A stretch of DNA of 64,000 bases. Origin: Microplitis mediator (lineage: Eukaryota; Arthropoda; Insecta; Hymenoptera; Braconidae). Of the stretch, positions 22,725 to 33,244 are shown in pieces (position 1 is the first letter of the stretch; every line of letters begins with the position of its first letter). The stretch covers positions 8,618,001 to 8,682,000 of the forward strand of contig NC_079978.1 in assembly GCF_029852145.1 (NCBI RefSeq), read 5' to 3'. The translations under genes were made by a program, and so were the position numbers. The notes under the pieces are model-generated. The model saw only the letters and a list, made by a program, of their open reading frames with translations, ran no database searches and was not told the DNA's origin.

Positions 22725-24166
22725 TAAGGTAAAGTACCCAGTAGTTGAACAGGTTTCAAAGTAAAACGTATTTGACCCTACTTTTAATATATAAAGTTGT
22801 AATTATTAGTTCAAATTAATGATTTTCATGAAAATATAAACAATTTTGAATTGATTGAAGCGCAAAATAACGCAGATAGTTGAATATTTATATTTTGACA
22901 ACGTTTTTAAGATAGACTATGAAAGGAGTAGTAGTTGAACGATCAACTCTGACAAGCCGCAGTAGTTGAACACTCCGGGAGCAGTAGTTGAACTAATAAA
23001 ATATATGGCAATAGGCACACCAAAATTTTTCAACGTGTTATTGAAATATCAAAAGAATTATAATATATTATTTAATAATATTAAAAATAATACTCTGAAT
23101 ACGTAATATGATGATTAAAAAATGAGAAATATTTGTATTTAATTTTTTAATTATATCTTTTATTACTAATGAATTAATTATTATAAACTAAAAACAGCAC
23201 AAAAAATGAACTGTTACCTGAATTGAAAATCATAAATACTTTTATTTATTTATTATAAATATAATTTTTTTTATTACAAGGACAGAACAAGAATTTAAAC
23301 TTTTAGATCTAAATAGTTTCTTGTTTAATTTTTTAAGTTTTTTGCAAAGTTGTTAAGTTGTGAAATTTTATGGATTTAACAAACTTTATTGTGAAATTTA
23401 CTAATTGTAACGGATTATTTTTTATTAACAGATAAAAGTTATTCGCAATTTTCATCTTACCTATGTTGTGAACTTTCTTTGGTTAGAAAATAATAAAAAT
23501 TTATTTTGATGAAATAGATACGTTTTCACACGAAATCACTTAAAATTATTACACTAATTGTTGATGAATCACTCATACTTTATTTTAGTATATTTTTTTT
23601 TTTTTTAAATAATTAAATTAAATTATTTGTTATTGTACTAGAATAAATTTTACGCTGTTCACCTACTGCTGCCATGAAAATAACATGGAACCATTACTTG
23701 AATATGTAACGCCATCTTGTTCAAGTTTTGGGTACCGGTTTGAACATTGGGAGGTATAGTTAGACGCTAAAGTTTAATATAAAAATTTTAGTTTATCTCT
23801 TTGCAAAAAATGTATAGTATTTAGAAAAGACTATTTCATTGGGTGGTATAATTTTTTTTACTTACAATGATTCTATACCGTTTTTTTTACTGATTGTTTG
23901 GCTTACCGTATAGTATCTTTTTCATAAAAAAAATAGCATCTATCGGCTATTCTCGACATGTCAACTTTAAAGTTAAAAAATATGTAATTTTTTTGAGTTA
24001 TAATTGAAAAAACTTACAATAATCAATTACTGTATCATTGAATAATTATAATATGCGCATATTACTCATAATATATATACGGATTTTGTATAACAACAAT
24101 TCTAAAAGTCTGTTCAACTACTGGTCCCATTTTTAGAAGTGTTCAAGTATTGGGTACTTTACCTTA
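22725..24166. mobile_element. TA-flanked element, AGGTAAAGTACCCARTA termini (1.4 kb)
   Basis: The element (22727-24164) begins AGGTAAAGTACCCAGTA and ends with the inverse TTGGGTACTTTACCT, with TA at 22725-22726 and 24165-24166. Empty paralogous sites are near 61735 and 17172. The word GTAGTTGAAC recurs internally in both orientations. No transposase ORF is visible. Confidence 0.9.
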
Positions 24167-24600
24167 TGCGCCTAAAATGAATTATAAAATAAAAACATTT
24201 TGATAATATTGATAGTCGTTTATTAATTCTTCCGTTTAGGAAAAATTTAACACAGACAATAATTATTATTTTTTTTTCATCAATCAAGTATAATAGCTGT
24301 TAATTCGTTATTCATACACTCCAGTATTTTGTCAAAAACCTGTTTATCGAATATCTGTCAAGGTCAATTATATTTGAAGATTCTCTTTTCTTTTACATGA
24401 TCAAAAACTAAAGTGATAATCTAGATGCTACTCTGATTTTTAATTTACATATCTTCAAATAGAATGCGCGACAATCACCTTAATTGTATTAAAAAAGAAG
24501 TAACTTATGTTCTGACCGCAGAATGGGAAGCAAAGAAATGAAACAAGTCATTCTCTCTCATACACGGCTTATATTCATATGTAATATAGTATAACTTAGA

Positions 24601-24788
24601 GTATATCAGTGTGGTATACATATACTAAGTTACTGTTCACTCGAGAGACAGGAGGGACAGCAAGACCGTGGAGTTTATAGAACGGATAAGCACGTGCCAC
24701 GACCAGAGTGGCCAGATCGTGGGATGTTAATGATATCATTGGGATAGGACTGTCAGTACATATCCATTACTCGCGTGAGCAGCAACAG
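24601..24788 (+). other. Candidate noncoding first exon of F2b
   Basis: It starts around the initiator-like TATCAGTGTGG and ends at CAACAG/GTACGT (24788/24789), a near-consensus donor. The intron acceptor before the coding exon is not obvious; GATCCAG/CAACG near 24933 is one candidate. Confidence 0.45.
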
Positions 24789-25014
24789 GTACGTGCCCGG
24801 TACTTATCCAACAAATCTTAATAGTTTAGCGGTTTAAAGGTATTATCCAGTTTACTTACTATACAAATAAGTATATTACATCAATTTTTAAATCTCTACA
24901 TCAAAATTATCACCAGTTCATCTGAGGATCCAGCAACGTCAAATACACAGTTGCAAGTTTGAATCATCATTTCACCCATCACGTTCGCAACAAAATACTG
25001 TTGAAAACACCGAA

Positions 25015-25746
25015 ATGGAAAGTAATCACCAACCTGACCAAATAACAAACTCTAGCCCATCAGATGAACGTATTTTCGTTACTGATCGTGAATCACAGAT
25101 AACGTATTTAATCAACCGCTGTTATGGTGGCAGTTTTTTTCCTCGATCACTGCTACCAACGCGATTAGGACCTAACACTGAAACCATTACCTTAACTCTT
25201 GATCTGGGTTTTAAACGTAAATTTCTCTGGGAGTTCAGGGTTGCCGACGTCGATCAACCGACTCTTGATTCTGATTTTATTGCTTACTATAAACTCTTTG
25301 TAAGTCAGAAAAATCTCAAGCTCGAAGATCCAACAGCTAATTTATCCAGTGGTCAAGAAGTGGGGAAGTCAAATGAGCAACCAAGTCAACAAACTACTTC
25401 TGAAGTGGATGATGATGTATACGTTATTGATCAGGTTTCAAAGGTTCGGTTTATACTCGATACTGGAGCTCAAGTTTCCGTGATCCCTCGATCTCAATTA
25501 CCGAATCGTAAATCAATTCGCGATCCAAACTGCACTCTTCGATCAGTGAGTAACAGCAAGATTTCAACATATGGAACTCACGAAATGGCACTAAATTTTG
25601 GCCCAAACAAAAAATTCAACTGGAATTTCAGAGTTGCCGATATAGATGACGCACTCCTCGGTCGGGATTTTTTTCGTCACTTTAAACTCCTTGTAGACTC
25701 CTTTGACAACACTATACATTATCGTAATCCCGAGGCTAAAAATTAA
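25015..25746 (+). CDS. F2b: fused two-lobe retropepsin, first lobe catalytically dead (243 aa)
   Basis: Two retropepsin-like lobes share one chain. Lobe 1 (about residues 18-106) has LINRCYGGSFFPRS in place of the catalytic strand, so DTG is replaced by Asn-Arg-Cys. It also lacks the 15-20 residues that form the flap in F1, and has PTLDSDF for the usual Gly motif. A Gln/Ser/Glu-rich linker follows (about 107-137). Lobe 2 (about 138-243) is complete, with FILDTGAQVSVIPRS, a flap-like SNSKISTYGT and ALLGRDFFRHFKLLVD. Pepsins also carry two lobes in one chain, but each gives an Asp; here only one Asp remains, so this is either a pseudo-dimer or a lobe 2 that dimerises between chains. The ATG is conserved in all four F2 copies. 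Substrate unknown. Confidence 0.82.
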   Translation: MESNHQPDQITNSSPSDERIFVTDRESQITYLINRCYGGSFFPRSLLPTRLGPNTETITLTLDLGFKRKFLWEFRVADVDQPTLDSDFIAYYKLFVSQKNLKLEDPTANLSSGQEVGKSNEQPSQQTTSEVDDDVYVIDQVSKVRFILDTGAQVSVIPRSQLPNRKSIRDPNCTLRSVSNSKISTYGTHEMALNFGPNKKFNWNFRVADIDDALLGRDFFRHFKLLVDSFDNTIHYRNPEAKN

Positions 25747-26247
25747 ACAACTCTGGAATAGTTTCCATCAGGTTGCTGTCTTTTGCATTTACCTTTGGTA
25801 TGTTTTTTATTATTATCTTTACAATTCAATTCCATTATTTCTGTGAAAATAAATTAGTATATTGCGCTACATTACATGAATAAACATCTTTATGTCAATT
25901 GCATACCCATGCAAAAACTACAGTCAATTCCTGACAGCCCTGACATTTTTATCAAAGCAGAAACTCATCTTAAAAAAATTTAACTTAATTTTGAAACTTT
26001 ATTGAAATTGAAGCAATTAAAAAAAAATTACAGTTATTTTAAAATTTCAAAGTTTTATTATTACTTAAAAAAATATCAAAATTACATATGTATAATATAT
26101 GTTATAATGATTCCCAAAGCACAAAATAGCGCCTTATGACGATGTGGACGCGGTCACAACTTTTGAAGTATTTTTGATAACAAAACTTTTTTTATTTAAA
26201 TTTTTAGAGATATCAAGTATTTTCACTGTGCCAATATTTTTCAACTC

Positions 26248-26384
26248 AGGTAAAAGACCTAGTACCTGATCAGGGAACTAGTATCCGATCACTCCATGTA
26301 TTTGTGTACATGTATATATTTAATAAAATAATAATAATAATGATCGAGTACTAGTTCCCTGATTGGGTAGTGGGGCTCTTACCT
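26248..26384. mobile_element. Short inverted-repeat insertion (AGGTAAAAGACC)
   Basis: It is absent from the paralogous site near 19497-19510. The ends are AGGTAAAAG and its near-inverse CTCTTACCT, with internal mirrored GGGAACTAGTA/TACTAGTTCCC. The ends resemble 22727-24164. Boundaries are approximate. Confidence 0.6.
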
Positions 26385-26697
26385 TTTATAATAAGAAGAT
26401 CACGAACTCAACACTTTACAGCGTTCTGACTACATTCAACAGGTGCTACGAGTTTATATATAAAGTCCGTGCCGTGTTAAGTGAACGTGGTGGAACCGTT
26501 TATCCCCACTGGGACTAAAAACATTAATTATCTTTATCCATTGGCTGACTCACTTAATGTTATTTTAATCTTATCCTACGTATATATTAATTCATAAAAT
26601 CATTTATACAAATAGTTAAATATTGATTATATAAGTTGTTAAACAACGTAAATTAATACAATGAGGCATGATAAATATGGTATATGATAATTCCTAC

Positions 26698-28920
26698 TTA
26701 ACCCTTCAGCACCCGCGCTATGAGTTTTTTTCTCACACTTGACTTCGAATATTTTTTTCAAAGTAATTTCAAATGAAATGACCTAGTGAAATTTTTTTTA
26801 TCTTAATAAAATTTCATGCTTTTTATGATTTTGAAATTTGAAAATTATTTCGAACAAAAAAAAAAAATTTGGAAAATCCAAAAGTGCACGCCTCGAACGC
26901 TCATGTTATGTTTTTTTTTAAAAGTTAAATTTCGAATAAAATTGAATATCCCGCTCTTTTCCCATAGGAATTTCCATGGTAAATATACGGTAATAAAAGT
27001 AAAAAAAAAATAAATAAGGAGAACATTCCTAATGAAAAATGGCGGCAGTGTGTGTTTGTTTACATGTAAGATTGCCGGTTTTAACCGTAATGATTTATTT
27101 TTAAAAAAACGAGAAGGCCTACAGTAGTGATTTTCGAAAGGAACCTTCTTTGCTTATTTCTGAAAATTTTGAAAAAAAAATTAAGTAGTTCCGTCAAGTC
27201 GTTCTCGAAATATCCGTACCACGCCGTTTTTTTGAACCACAGACTAATGGACGTCCACGATAAATTTTTTTTAATGAACTTTTTGTTATATTAATACATA
27301 TTAGACAAATTAAAAAAAGTATCAGGATTATTCATTAGTGTTTCAGCTTTATATTGATGTGTTTTTCATAACGTGTAAGAGTAATAGAAAAAAAATATAT
27401 GCACTTTAATGAGTGGAAATCGTGTGACCTTGACAGGTCGGTTATAAAGCACAACCTCTCCGCTTCGCTTCCGAGGCGTGCAATATTTTTAAAAGATTTA
27501 TTTGAAAAAGCCATGAGACTTTTTCTCATCACGCGAGTAAAGTAAGGCGTAAAAATTTATACGGTTCGGCTCAGTTCGGACAGTTCCGAATCTTTTCGGC
27601 AATCACCGCCATTTTTTTTAGCCGTTACATCTGTCATTACTCATAAAATTAAAAAGTTAAAAAACAAGTACACGGAAAGAAAATTATGGGAAGTTTTCCT
27701 ATGCATTATGGGAATGGTTCCCATAATGGTATGGGAATGGTACCTATACTACTATAGGAATGGTTCCCATATATTATGAGAACCATCCCCATAATAGTAT
27801 GAGAATAGTTCCCGTACCATTATGGGAATGGTTCCCATAATATTGTGGGAATGGTTCCCATAATATTATGGGAATGGTTCCCATAATATTATGGAAACCA
27901 TTCCCATATCATTATGGGAACCATTCCCATAATAGTATGGGAATCATTCCCATACTATTATGGGAATGGTTCCTATATTGGTATAGGAACTATTCCTATA
28001 ATATTATGGGAACTATTCCCATAATGTTATGGGAACCATCCCTATAACATCATAAAATTTTTTTTTGCACAATAGTGTTGAAATTTCCCAAAATTTGAAT
28101 TTTTTTGAATGTTTTGTGCTGACAAAAAATTCTTGTTAAAAATTTTAATGTTTTTTTGCCAAATACGATTTTTTTTTTCAATGTTTGAATTTTTGTTTTT
28201 ATGTTTAATAATATTTCTGTGTATTGTAGAAGTGATTACCACACTTCTTTAAATTAATTTTTTCATGATAATATGGGAACCATTCCCATAATATTATGGG
28301 AATGGTTCCCATAATGGTATAGGAACCATTCCAATTGCATTATGGGAATCATTCCCATAATATTATGGGAATAGTTCCCATACTATTATGGGAACCATTC
28401 CCATAATATTATGGGAATGGTTCCTATAATATTATAGAAAGTATTCCTATAAATTATAGGAACCATTCCCATAAATTATAAGAATGATTCCCATAATATT
28501 ATAGAAAGTATTCCTATAAATTATAGGAACCATTCCTATAATTATAGGAACCATTCCTATAGTGTTATGGGTATCATTCCCATAATTATAGGAACTATTC
28601 CTATAATTATGGGAAACATTCCTATAATTATAGGCACCGCTCCCATAATTTATGGTCGTAATTCCTATGATGGTATAGGAAAAAATTTCACAGAATTATG
28701 GGAACCGCTGCCATAATTTTCTTTCCGTATACATTATAGAAAATTTAAAAATAAAAATAAGCGAAATATTCAAATAAATTATAGTTACGTCATAACTAGG
28801 AAAGTGCATAATATTTTTATTGTATTTAACTTAAAATTTACGGTGCGCTGAAGCGTGAGACTTTCTCTCATCACGCGGGTAATGTTTTACGTTGCTCTAA
28901 CGCGAGTGCTGAAGGGTTAA
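26698..28920. mobile_element. piggyBac-like non-autonomous element B, with two nested elements
   Basis: The element (26702-28916) is flanked by TTAA and is the reverse-oriented relative of element A. Unit A near 19829-19832 retains the single TTAA as an empty site. Nested inside are a TGCACGCCTC element (about 26868-27482) and the palindromic MITE 27671-28729; element A lacks both, which marks them as later insertions. Confidence 0.88.
27669..28731. mobile_element. TA-flanked MITE made of palindromic CCCATAAT repeats
   Basis: The element (27671-28729) has ends ACGGAAAGAAAATTATGG and the inverse, with TA flanks. Element A gives the empty site (near 1013-1016). Two blocks (27690-28050, 28265-28690) consist of tandem near-palindromes such as ATTATGGGAATGGTTCCCAT, around a 200-bp spacer. 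Confidence 0.9.
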
Positions 28921-28949
28921 AAAACCAAAAAGATTCTTATAGCTGTATA

Positions 28950-29340
28950 CTCAGAAAATTAAGTAATAGGAATTACTATCAAGTTATGGTAAAATTTCTG
29001 GCATCAATCCTATAGTAGTGAATATTATCTAGATGATTGTATAAATCATCGAGATTGTAACATTCACTATATTTATAATAATTTTTACAATCCTGCATGT
29101 TAACTATAGAGTTAATTATTATTATTATACTAAATAGTTATATTTACAATCCAGATGGTAACAGCATCTTAATAGTAACTGTTACGAAATTTATTGCAGA
29201 AGTTATCATCCAACAATTATTATTACTATTGAAAAAAAATTATAACACTACTTCTTTTTGTATTGAAAAACGTTCCAATCATTCTAGATGAAGGGAATTA
29301 AAAATTTAGCATAATAAACATAATTACTTGATTTTCTGAG
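28950..29340. mobile_element. MITE with CTCAGAAAATTAAGTAAT termini (391 bp)
   Basis: The 18-bp ends are inverted near-copies (right end ATTACTTGATTTTCTGAG). It is absent from the paralogous position near 19850-19860. The target duplication is ambiguous (TA or TGTA). Confidence 0.75.
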
Positions 29341-29511
29341 TGTACGTATAAAGGTGTATACTTGACTATAGCATTTCTCATAGAACTTATTCATTCTTAT
29401 AAAATTTCTACAGGAATTTATGAGAATCTAATAGGTTCTATGAGATTTTCTAACCAGGGATATTATATGTTAATAAATGTTATTTAATAATTTCTATGTA
29501 TTTTATTGATA

Positions 29512-30280
29512 TAGGGGAGGGGAGGAGGCAGAAGAGGGTAGGGTAGCAAACGGGGTACCCCAAAAATTTTATAAAAAAAAAAAATTTTTTTTTTTCGTCT
29601 AATTACTATAAATCCGATATATTTGCGCATTTTTAGCCCCACGCATGACACCTGGGGCAAAATGAACCAGCCGAAAATTCCAAACAAATGATTCTTTCAA
29701 ATTTTGATCGTCAAATTAAAAAAAATTTAATACATTAATCCATTTTTCGGCAGATTTTCTATAGCTGGGGCAAATTTGGCCACTAAAAATATTCAAAAAT
29801 AATATTTTATTTTTTTCTTGATAAAATTCTTTAAATAATGCAAAATAATCTGTAATCTAAAAAATGAAAAAACACGTTTTTTGGGTTCAAAATAACGACA
29901 AACATTTCTCAATGATGAAAAAAATTAAAAAAAAAAAAAATTATAATTTTTTGGAGGGAGGCCATTCTGCCCTACAAAAAATTTTTTTTTTGCCTTCGCA
30001 TCCACCAATAATGTGAAATGTAATTTTTCTTTATGTATATTACATATAAAAAATTTTATTTAATGAAATTTGATCAACTTTCAAAAATTTTTTTTTTTAA
30101 CTTTTTTTAAAGGTATCCCTTTTTGCCCGCCAAAAATAAAAATTTTATTTATTAACGGCAGCTAAAAATTTTGTTTATTTGCCTTGAATGTCATTAAAAA
30201 CAAAAAGATTTAGCGTATTTTAGTCCTCAAAAACTTAGTATTTCCTTAGGTACCTCCTTTTGCCCTCTCCCCCTCCCCTA
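29512..30280. mobile_element. TA-flanked element with GGGGAGGGG termini
   Basis: The element (29514-30278) begins GGGGAGGGGA and ends TCCCCCTCCCC, between TA dinucleotides; the paralogous site near 19970-20000 lacks it. The interior alternates long A/T runs with phrases around CTGGGGCAA and TGCCC, like the repeat at 4305-5040. Confidence 0.75.
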
Positions 30281-30601
30281 TTTATATTTTACATTGTATT
30301 AATCGTTTTTTCACTTTCATAATTCTAATTAATTTTTAGTTTAAATTAAAATATATTTTGGCTTATTGGACATGTAGATTTCTGACTTGTACTGAACTCT
30401 TTGTACTGAAATTAAATAAAATTTTTAAAAAATTAAATATTGCATTTTAATTATTTTTTTAACTTTCTTCAACTCCTGACAAGCAACATGTACTCTCCTT
30501 CCTCTCTTTTTTACTTTAAATCAATTACTTTCATGAAACAACTACTTTATGCAGAATCGATTGAAATTTAATTTAAAATAAAAAATTCTCACTAGCTCTT
30601 T

Positions 30602-31005
30602 TACACTGTAAAAAATCACCGGGGTAAGTCCAGGCGGTGTAAAATTTCAACAACAAAAGCGGTGTGAAAATAACGCCGCCGCCGGTGTAAAAATTCTTTA
30701 CCGGTGTTAAAATATTTTACTTTATGAATATTTTTATTACTCGATCACTATACTCGTTAATAAATAATACTCTTTATTAATTTTCATAAAGAACTGACAT
30801 TTTTTGTGTTTTATAATCTTTAAAGTTAATACTCCAAGCAGACGCAGTTTACCCCGCTTTTACACCGGTTACCCTGCTTTTACACTGGTTTAACACCGGT
30901 ATCTTAACATCGCCGAATTACGCCTCCTACACCGGTGTAATCTCATTTTAACACCGGGCGGAGTCAAAATGTGTCCATTTTTAACGTCGCTCTTTTTGCA
31001 GTGTA
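30602..31005. mobile_element. TA-flanked MITE, CACTGTAAAAA termini (400 bp)
   Basis: The element (30604-31003) has ends CACTGTAAAAA and TTTTTGCAGTG, with TA duplications. The interior repeats ACACCGG/CCGGTGT words in both orientations. Confidence 0.85.
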
Positions 31006-31539
31006 AGAACCTTAATATTTAAAATTAAAAACAACTGAATATTTTTTTCCCTCATTGCTACGAGAGGATTATGCTTTTCCTATCAGGAGTTAATATATTT
31101 GGTAGAGTATAAAAAATTCGCTTACCAGGCAAGCAGCATGGAATTCGTTGCGACAGGTATGACATGAAAGCTTTGGTATCTGTATATAATAAATAAAAAA
31201 TATAACAGTTTTTTACTTTTGAACATGTGTATTTAAGTCATTCTCCTACATCATTGAACTTAAAATACAGAGTAAGTAACCATCAAGATCAATCACCTTA
31301 AAAAATCCTTTTTTTTTTTATTCAGTCAAAAAGTAACGCGATAATTTAGTTGTATATAATATAATACTATTACTTATTATTACACCAGTGCTAGTTTACT
31401 TTACGCTCGAGGGGAAACCTAGAGAGCAAAGTATATAGAAAGGACAGACGCATTCCACTAGTCGCGGGTTTTGCACGAGATCGAGATTTTTTCTCGTCAC
31501 AGATTAAAACGAATTTTCGACTGACACTTTATAATCTGC

Positions 31540-31624
31540 CAACACCACTATTCATGGTTCGGATTTTATAGTTAACTATGGATATTTCATTGATCTTAAG
31601 AAACAGAATACGTATACATTGTAA
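31540..31624 (+). pseudogene. F1c: retropepsin pseudogene, 5' fragment
   Basis: A segment corresponding to the C-terminal quarter of F1 (ATTCATGGTTCGGATTTTAT, like ATCATTGGTTCTGATTTTAT in F1a) runs to the F1-like GATCTTAAGAAACAG. The upstream DTG region is not recognisable. The copy is interrupted at 31625 by the TTAA element, and its 3' remnant resumes at 37589. Confidence 0.7.
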
Positions 31625-32064
31625 GGAGGTTCGACCGCAACTAGTGAGTCAAAGTAGTGTTTGAATTTTTTCGTTTGCTAAATTCTCCTAATAGTTTTAA
31701 AAATTCATTATTTTAATTTATAATAACATAAAGAATTCATAAATTAATATTTATTACTTATTTAATTAAAGAAAGTAATGAAATTACTTGGTTATTTACC
31801 CAGGTAGAAAGTCATCAATGGAATTAGCTTGTATTAAGGTAATTTTATCAGTTTTAGCGTAAAATTAGCTAACAAACTATGGTTAACACAAGGTTAGTTG
31901 GTAACGCTTTGTATCGCTAACATAAAGCTTGCAGTTTTAGCTTGCATAAACAGTGACAATTTAGCTTACTATAAGGTTAAAAGTATATCGTATTCTTAGC
32001 TAGAATAGATTTGGTAATTTAAGCTTGAAAACATGTTTACAGAGAAAAATTTTTTATTATTTTT

Positions 32065-32861
32065 AACTTCCCGCTAAGAAAATTGTAAATTTTCAAAAAT
32101 TCGGGAAGTTATTGGTTTCGGTCCGATTTACGAAAATCGAATTTCCATCAGATGTCGACGTTTCGAGGTCCTAGGAAGCTATCCTGACTAATTTCACGAT
32201 GATGTCCGAGTGTATGTATGTGTGTACGTACGTACGTACGTACGTACGTATGTACGTACGTACGTACGTACGTATGTATGTATGTAAATATTCATAACTC
32301 TTGAACGGATGAACCGATTTTGATCATTGAGGTGTCATTCGACGCGGCTTGTTAATGTCTTGAGGCCGTAGAAATTTGAACTTAATCGGTAGGGTGCGTT
32401 CAGAGATATTTCAAAAATAAAATTTTTTCAAAAATGTTTTATTTGGATAACTTCCAATTTGCTCGATGGATTGATTCCAAAATCTAATCAGCTCTAAAAC
32501 TCTATAAGCCGCGTCGAATGCCACCTCAACCATCAAAATCGGTTCATTCGTTCAAGAGAAACCGTTGACGAAAGAATTCAAAAAAAATTTTTTCCTTTGT
32601 TTTTTTGAAATTTCTCAAAAACGGCTGAGTAAATCAATTTCAAAATTCGACCAGCTTTAGAACTTGATAAAACGCGTCGATTGCCACCTCAACCATCAAA
32701 ATCGGTTGATTCGTTCGCGAGATATCGTGGAAGAAAGAAATGCTAAAAAATGGTTTTTTACAAAACAATGGCATACAAAAGTATTTGCGAGCTCGAAGAG
32801 CTCGAAAATATATTCACAATAATGTTTTCGAGCTCAGCGAGCTCGAAAACAGCGGGAAGTT
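32065..32861. mobile_element. AACTTCCCGCT repeat with TACG microsatellite
   Basis: It is bounded by AACTTCCCGCT and AGCGGGAAGTT. A (TACG)n-type microsatellite lies at about 32223-32285. Two similar internal phrases (near CATCAAAATCGGTT, about 32536 and 32693) suggest an internal duplication. Its ORFs have no recognisable domain. Confidence 0.65.
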
Positions 32862-33244
32862 TTGGGGCTGGCCCGCAGGGTCAACTGACAGACCGATTTT
32901 TTTTTTTTGTAAACAAACATCAGATAGTGGGCATTAAATGTGTAGTGTTATATATATTTTCCCTAGTGGTTTTGACGTCACCGTATAAACATTTATCTGA
33001 AAATAATAATAATATTTATTTCAAAACATAAAATAATTAATAAGACGATTTGAGGTTACGCATTACCTTAGATGTAAATCAACTACAAATACATTTTGTT
33101 TGAATTATTCTAGTCACATTCGATAGAGAAAAATATATAAGTTTTATTAGTATATAAATTATAAATTAACTTTTGTTTGTTAAAATATTTTAAACTTACC
33201 TTAATATTAGTGCAATATAAATAATAAACTTTGATTATAACTTG

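Noticed and set aside
27690..28690. Regularly spaced palindromic repeats resembling a CRISPR array
   Set aside because: No unique spacers or cas genes; units are adjoining palindromes inside a TA-flanked MITE in an insect-type genome.
32740..33031. Two overlapping ORFs of 65 and 93 codons
   Set aside because: They straddle the end of a repeat and a poly(T) tract, with no domain or conserved copy.
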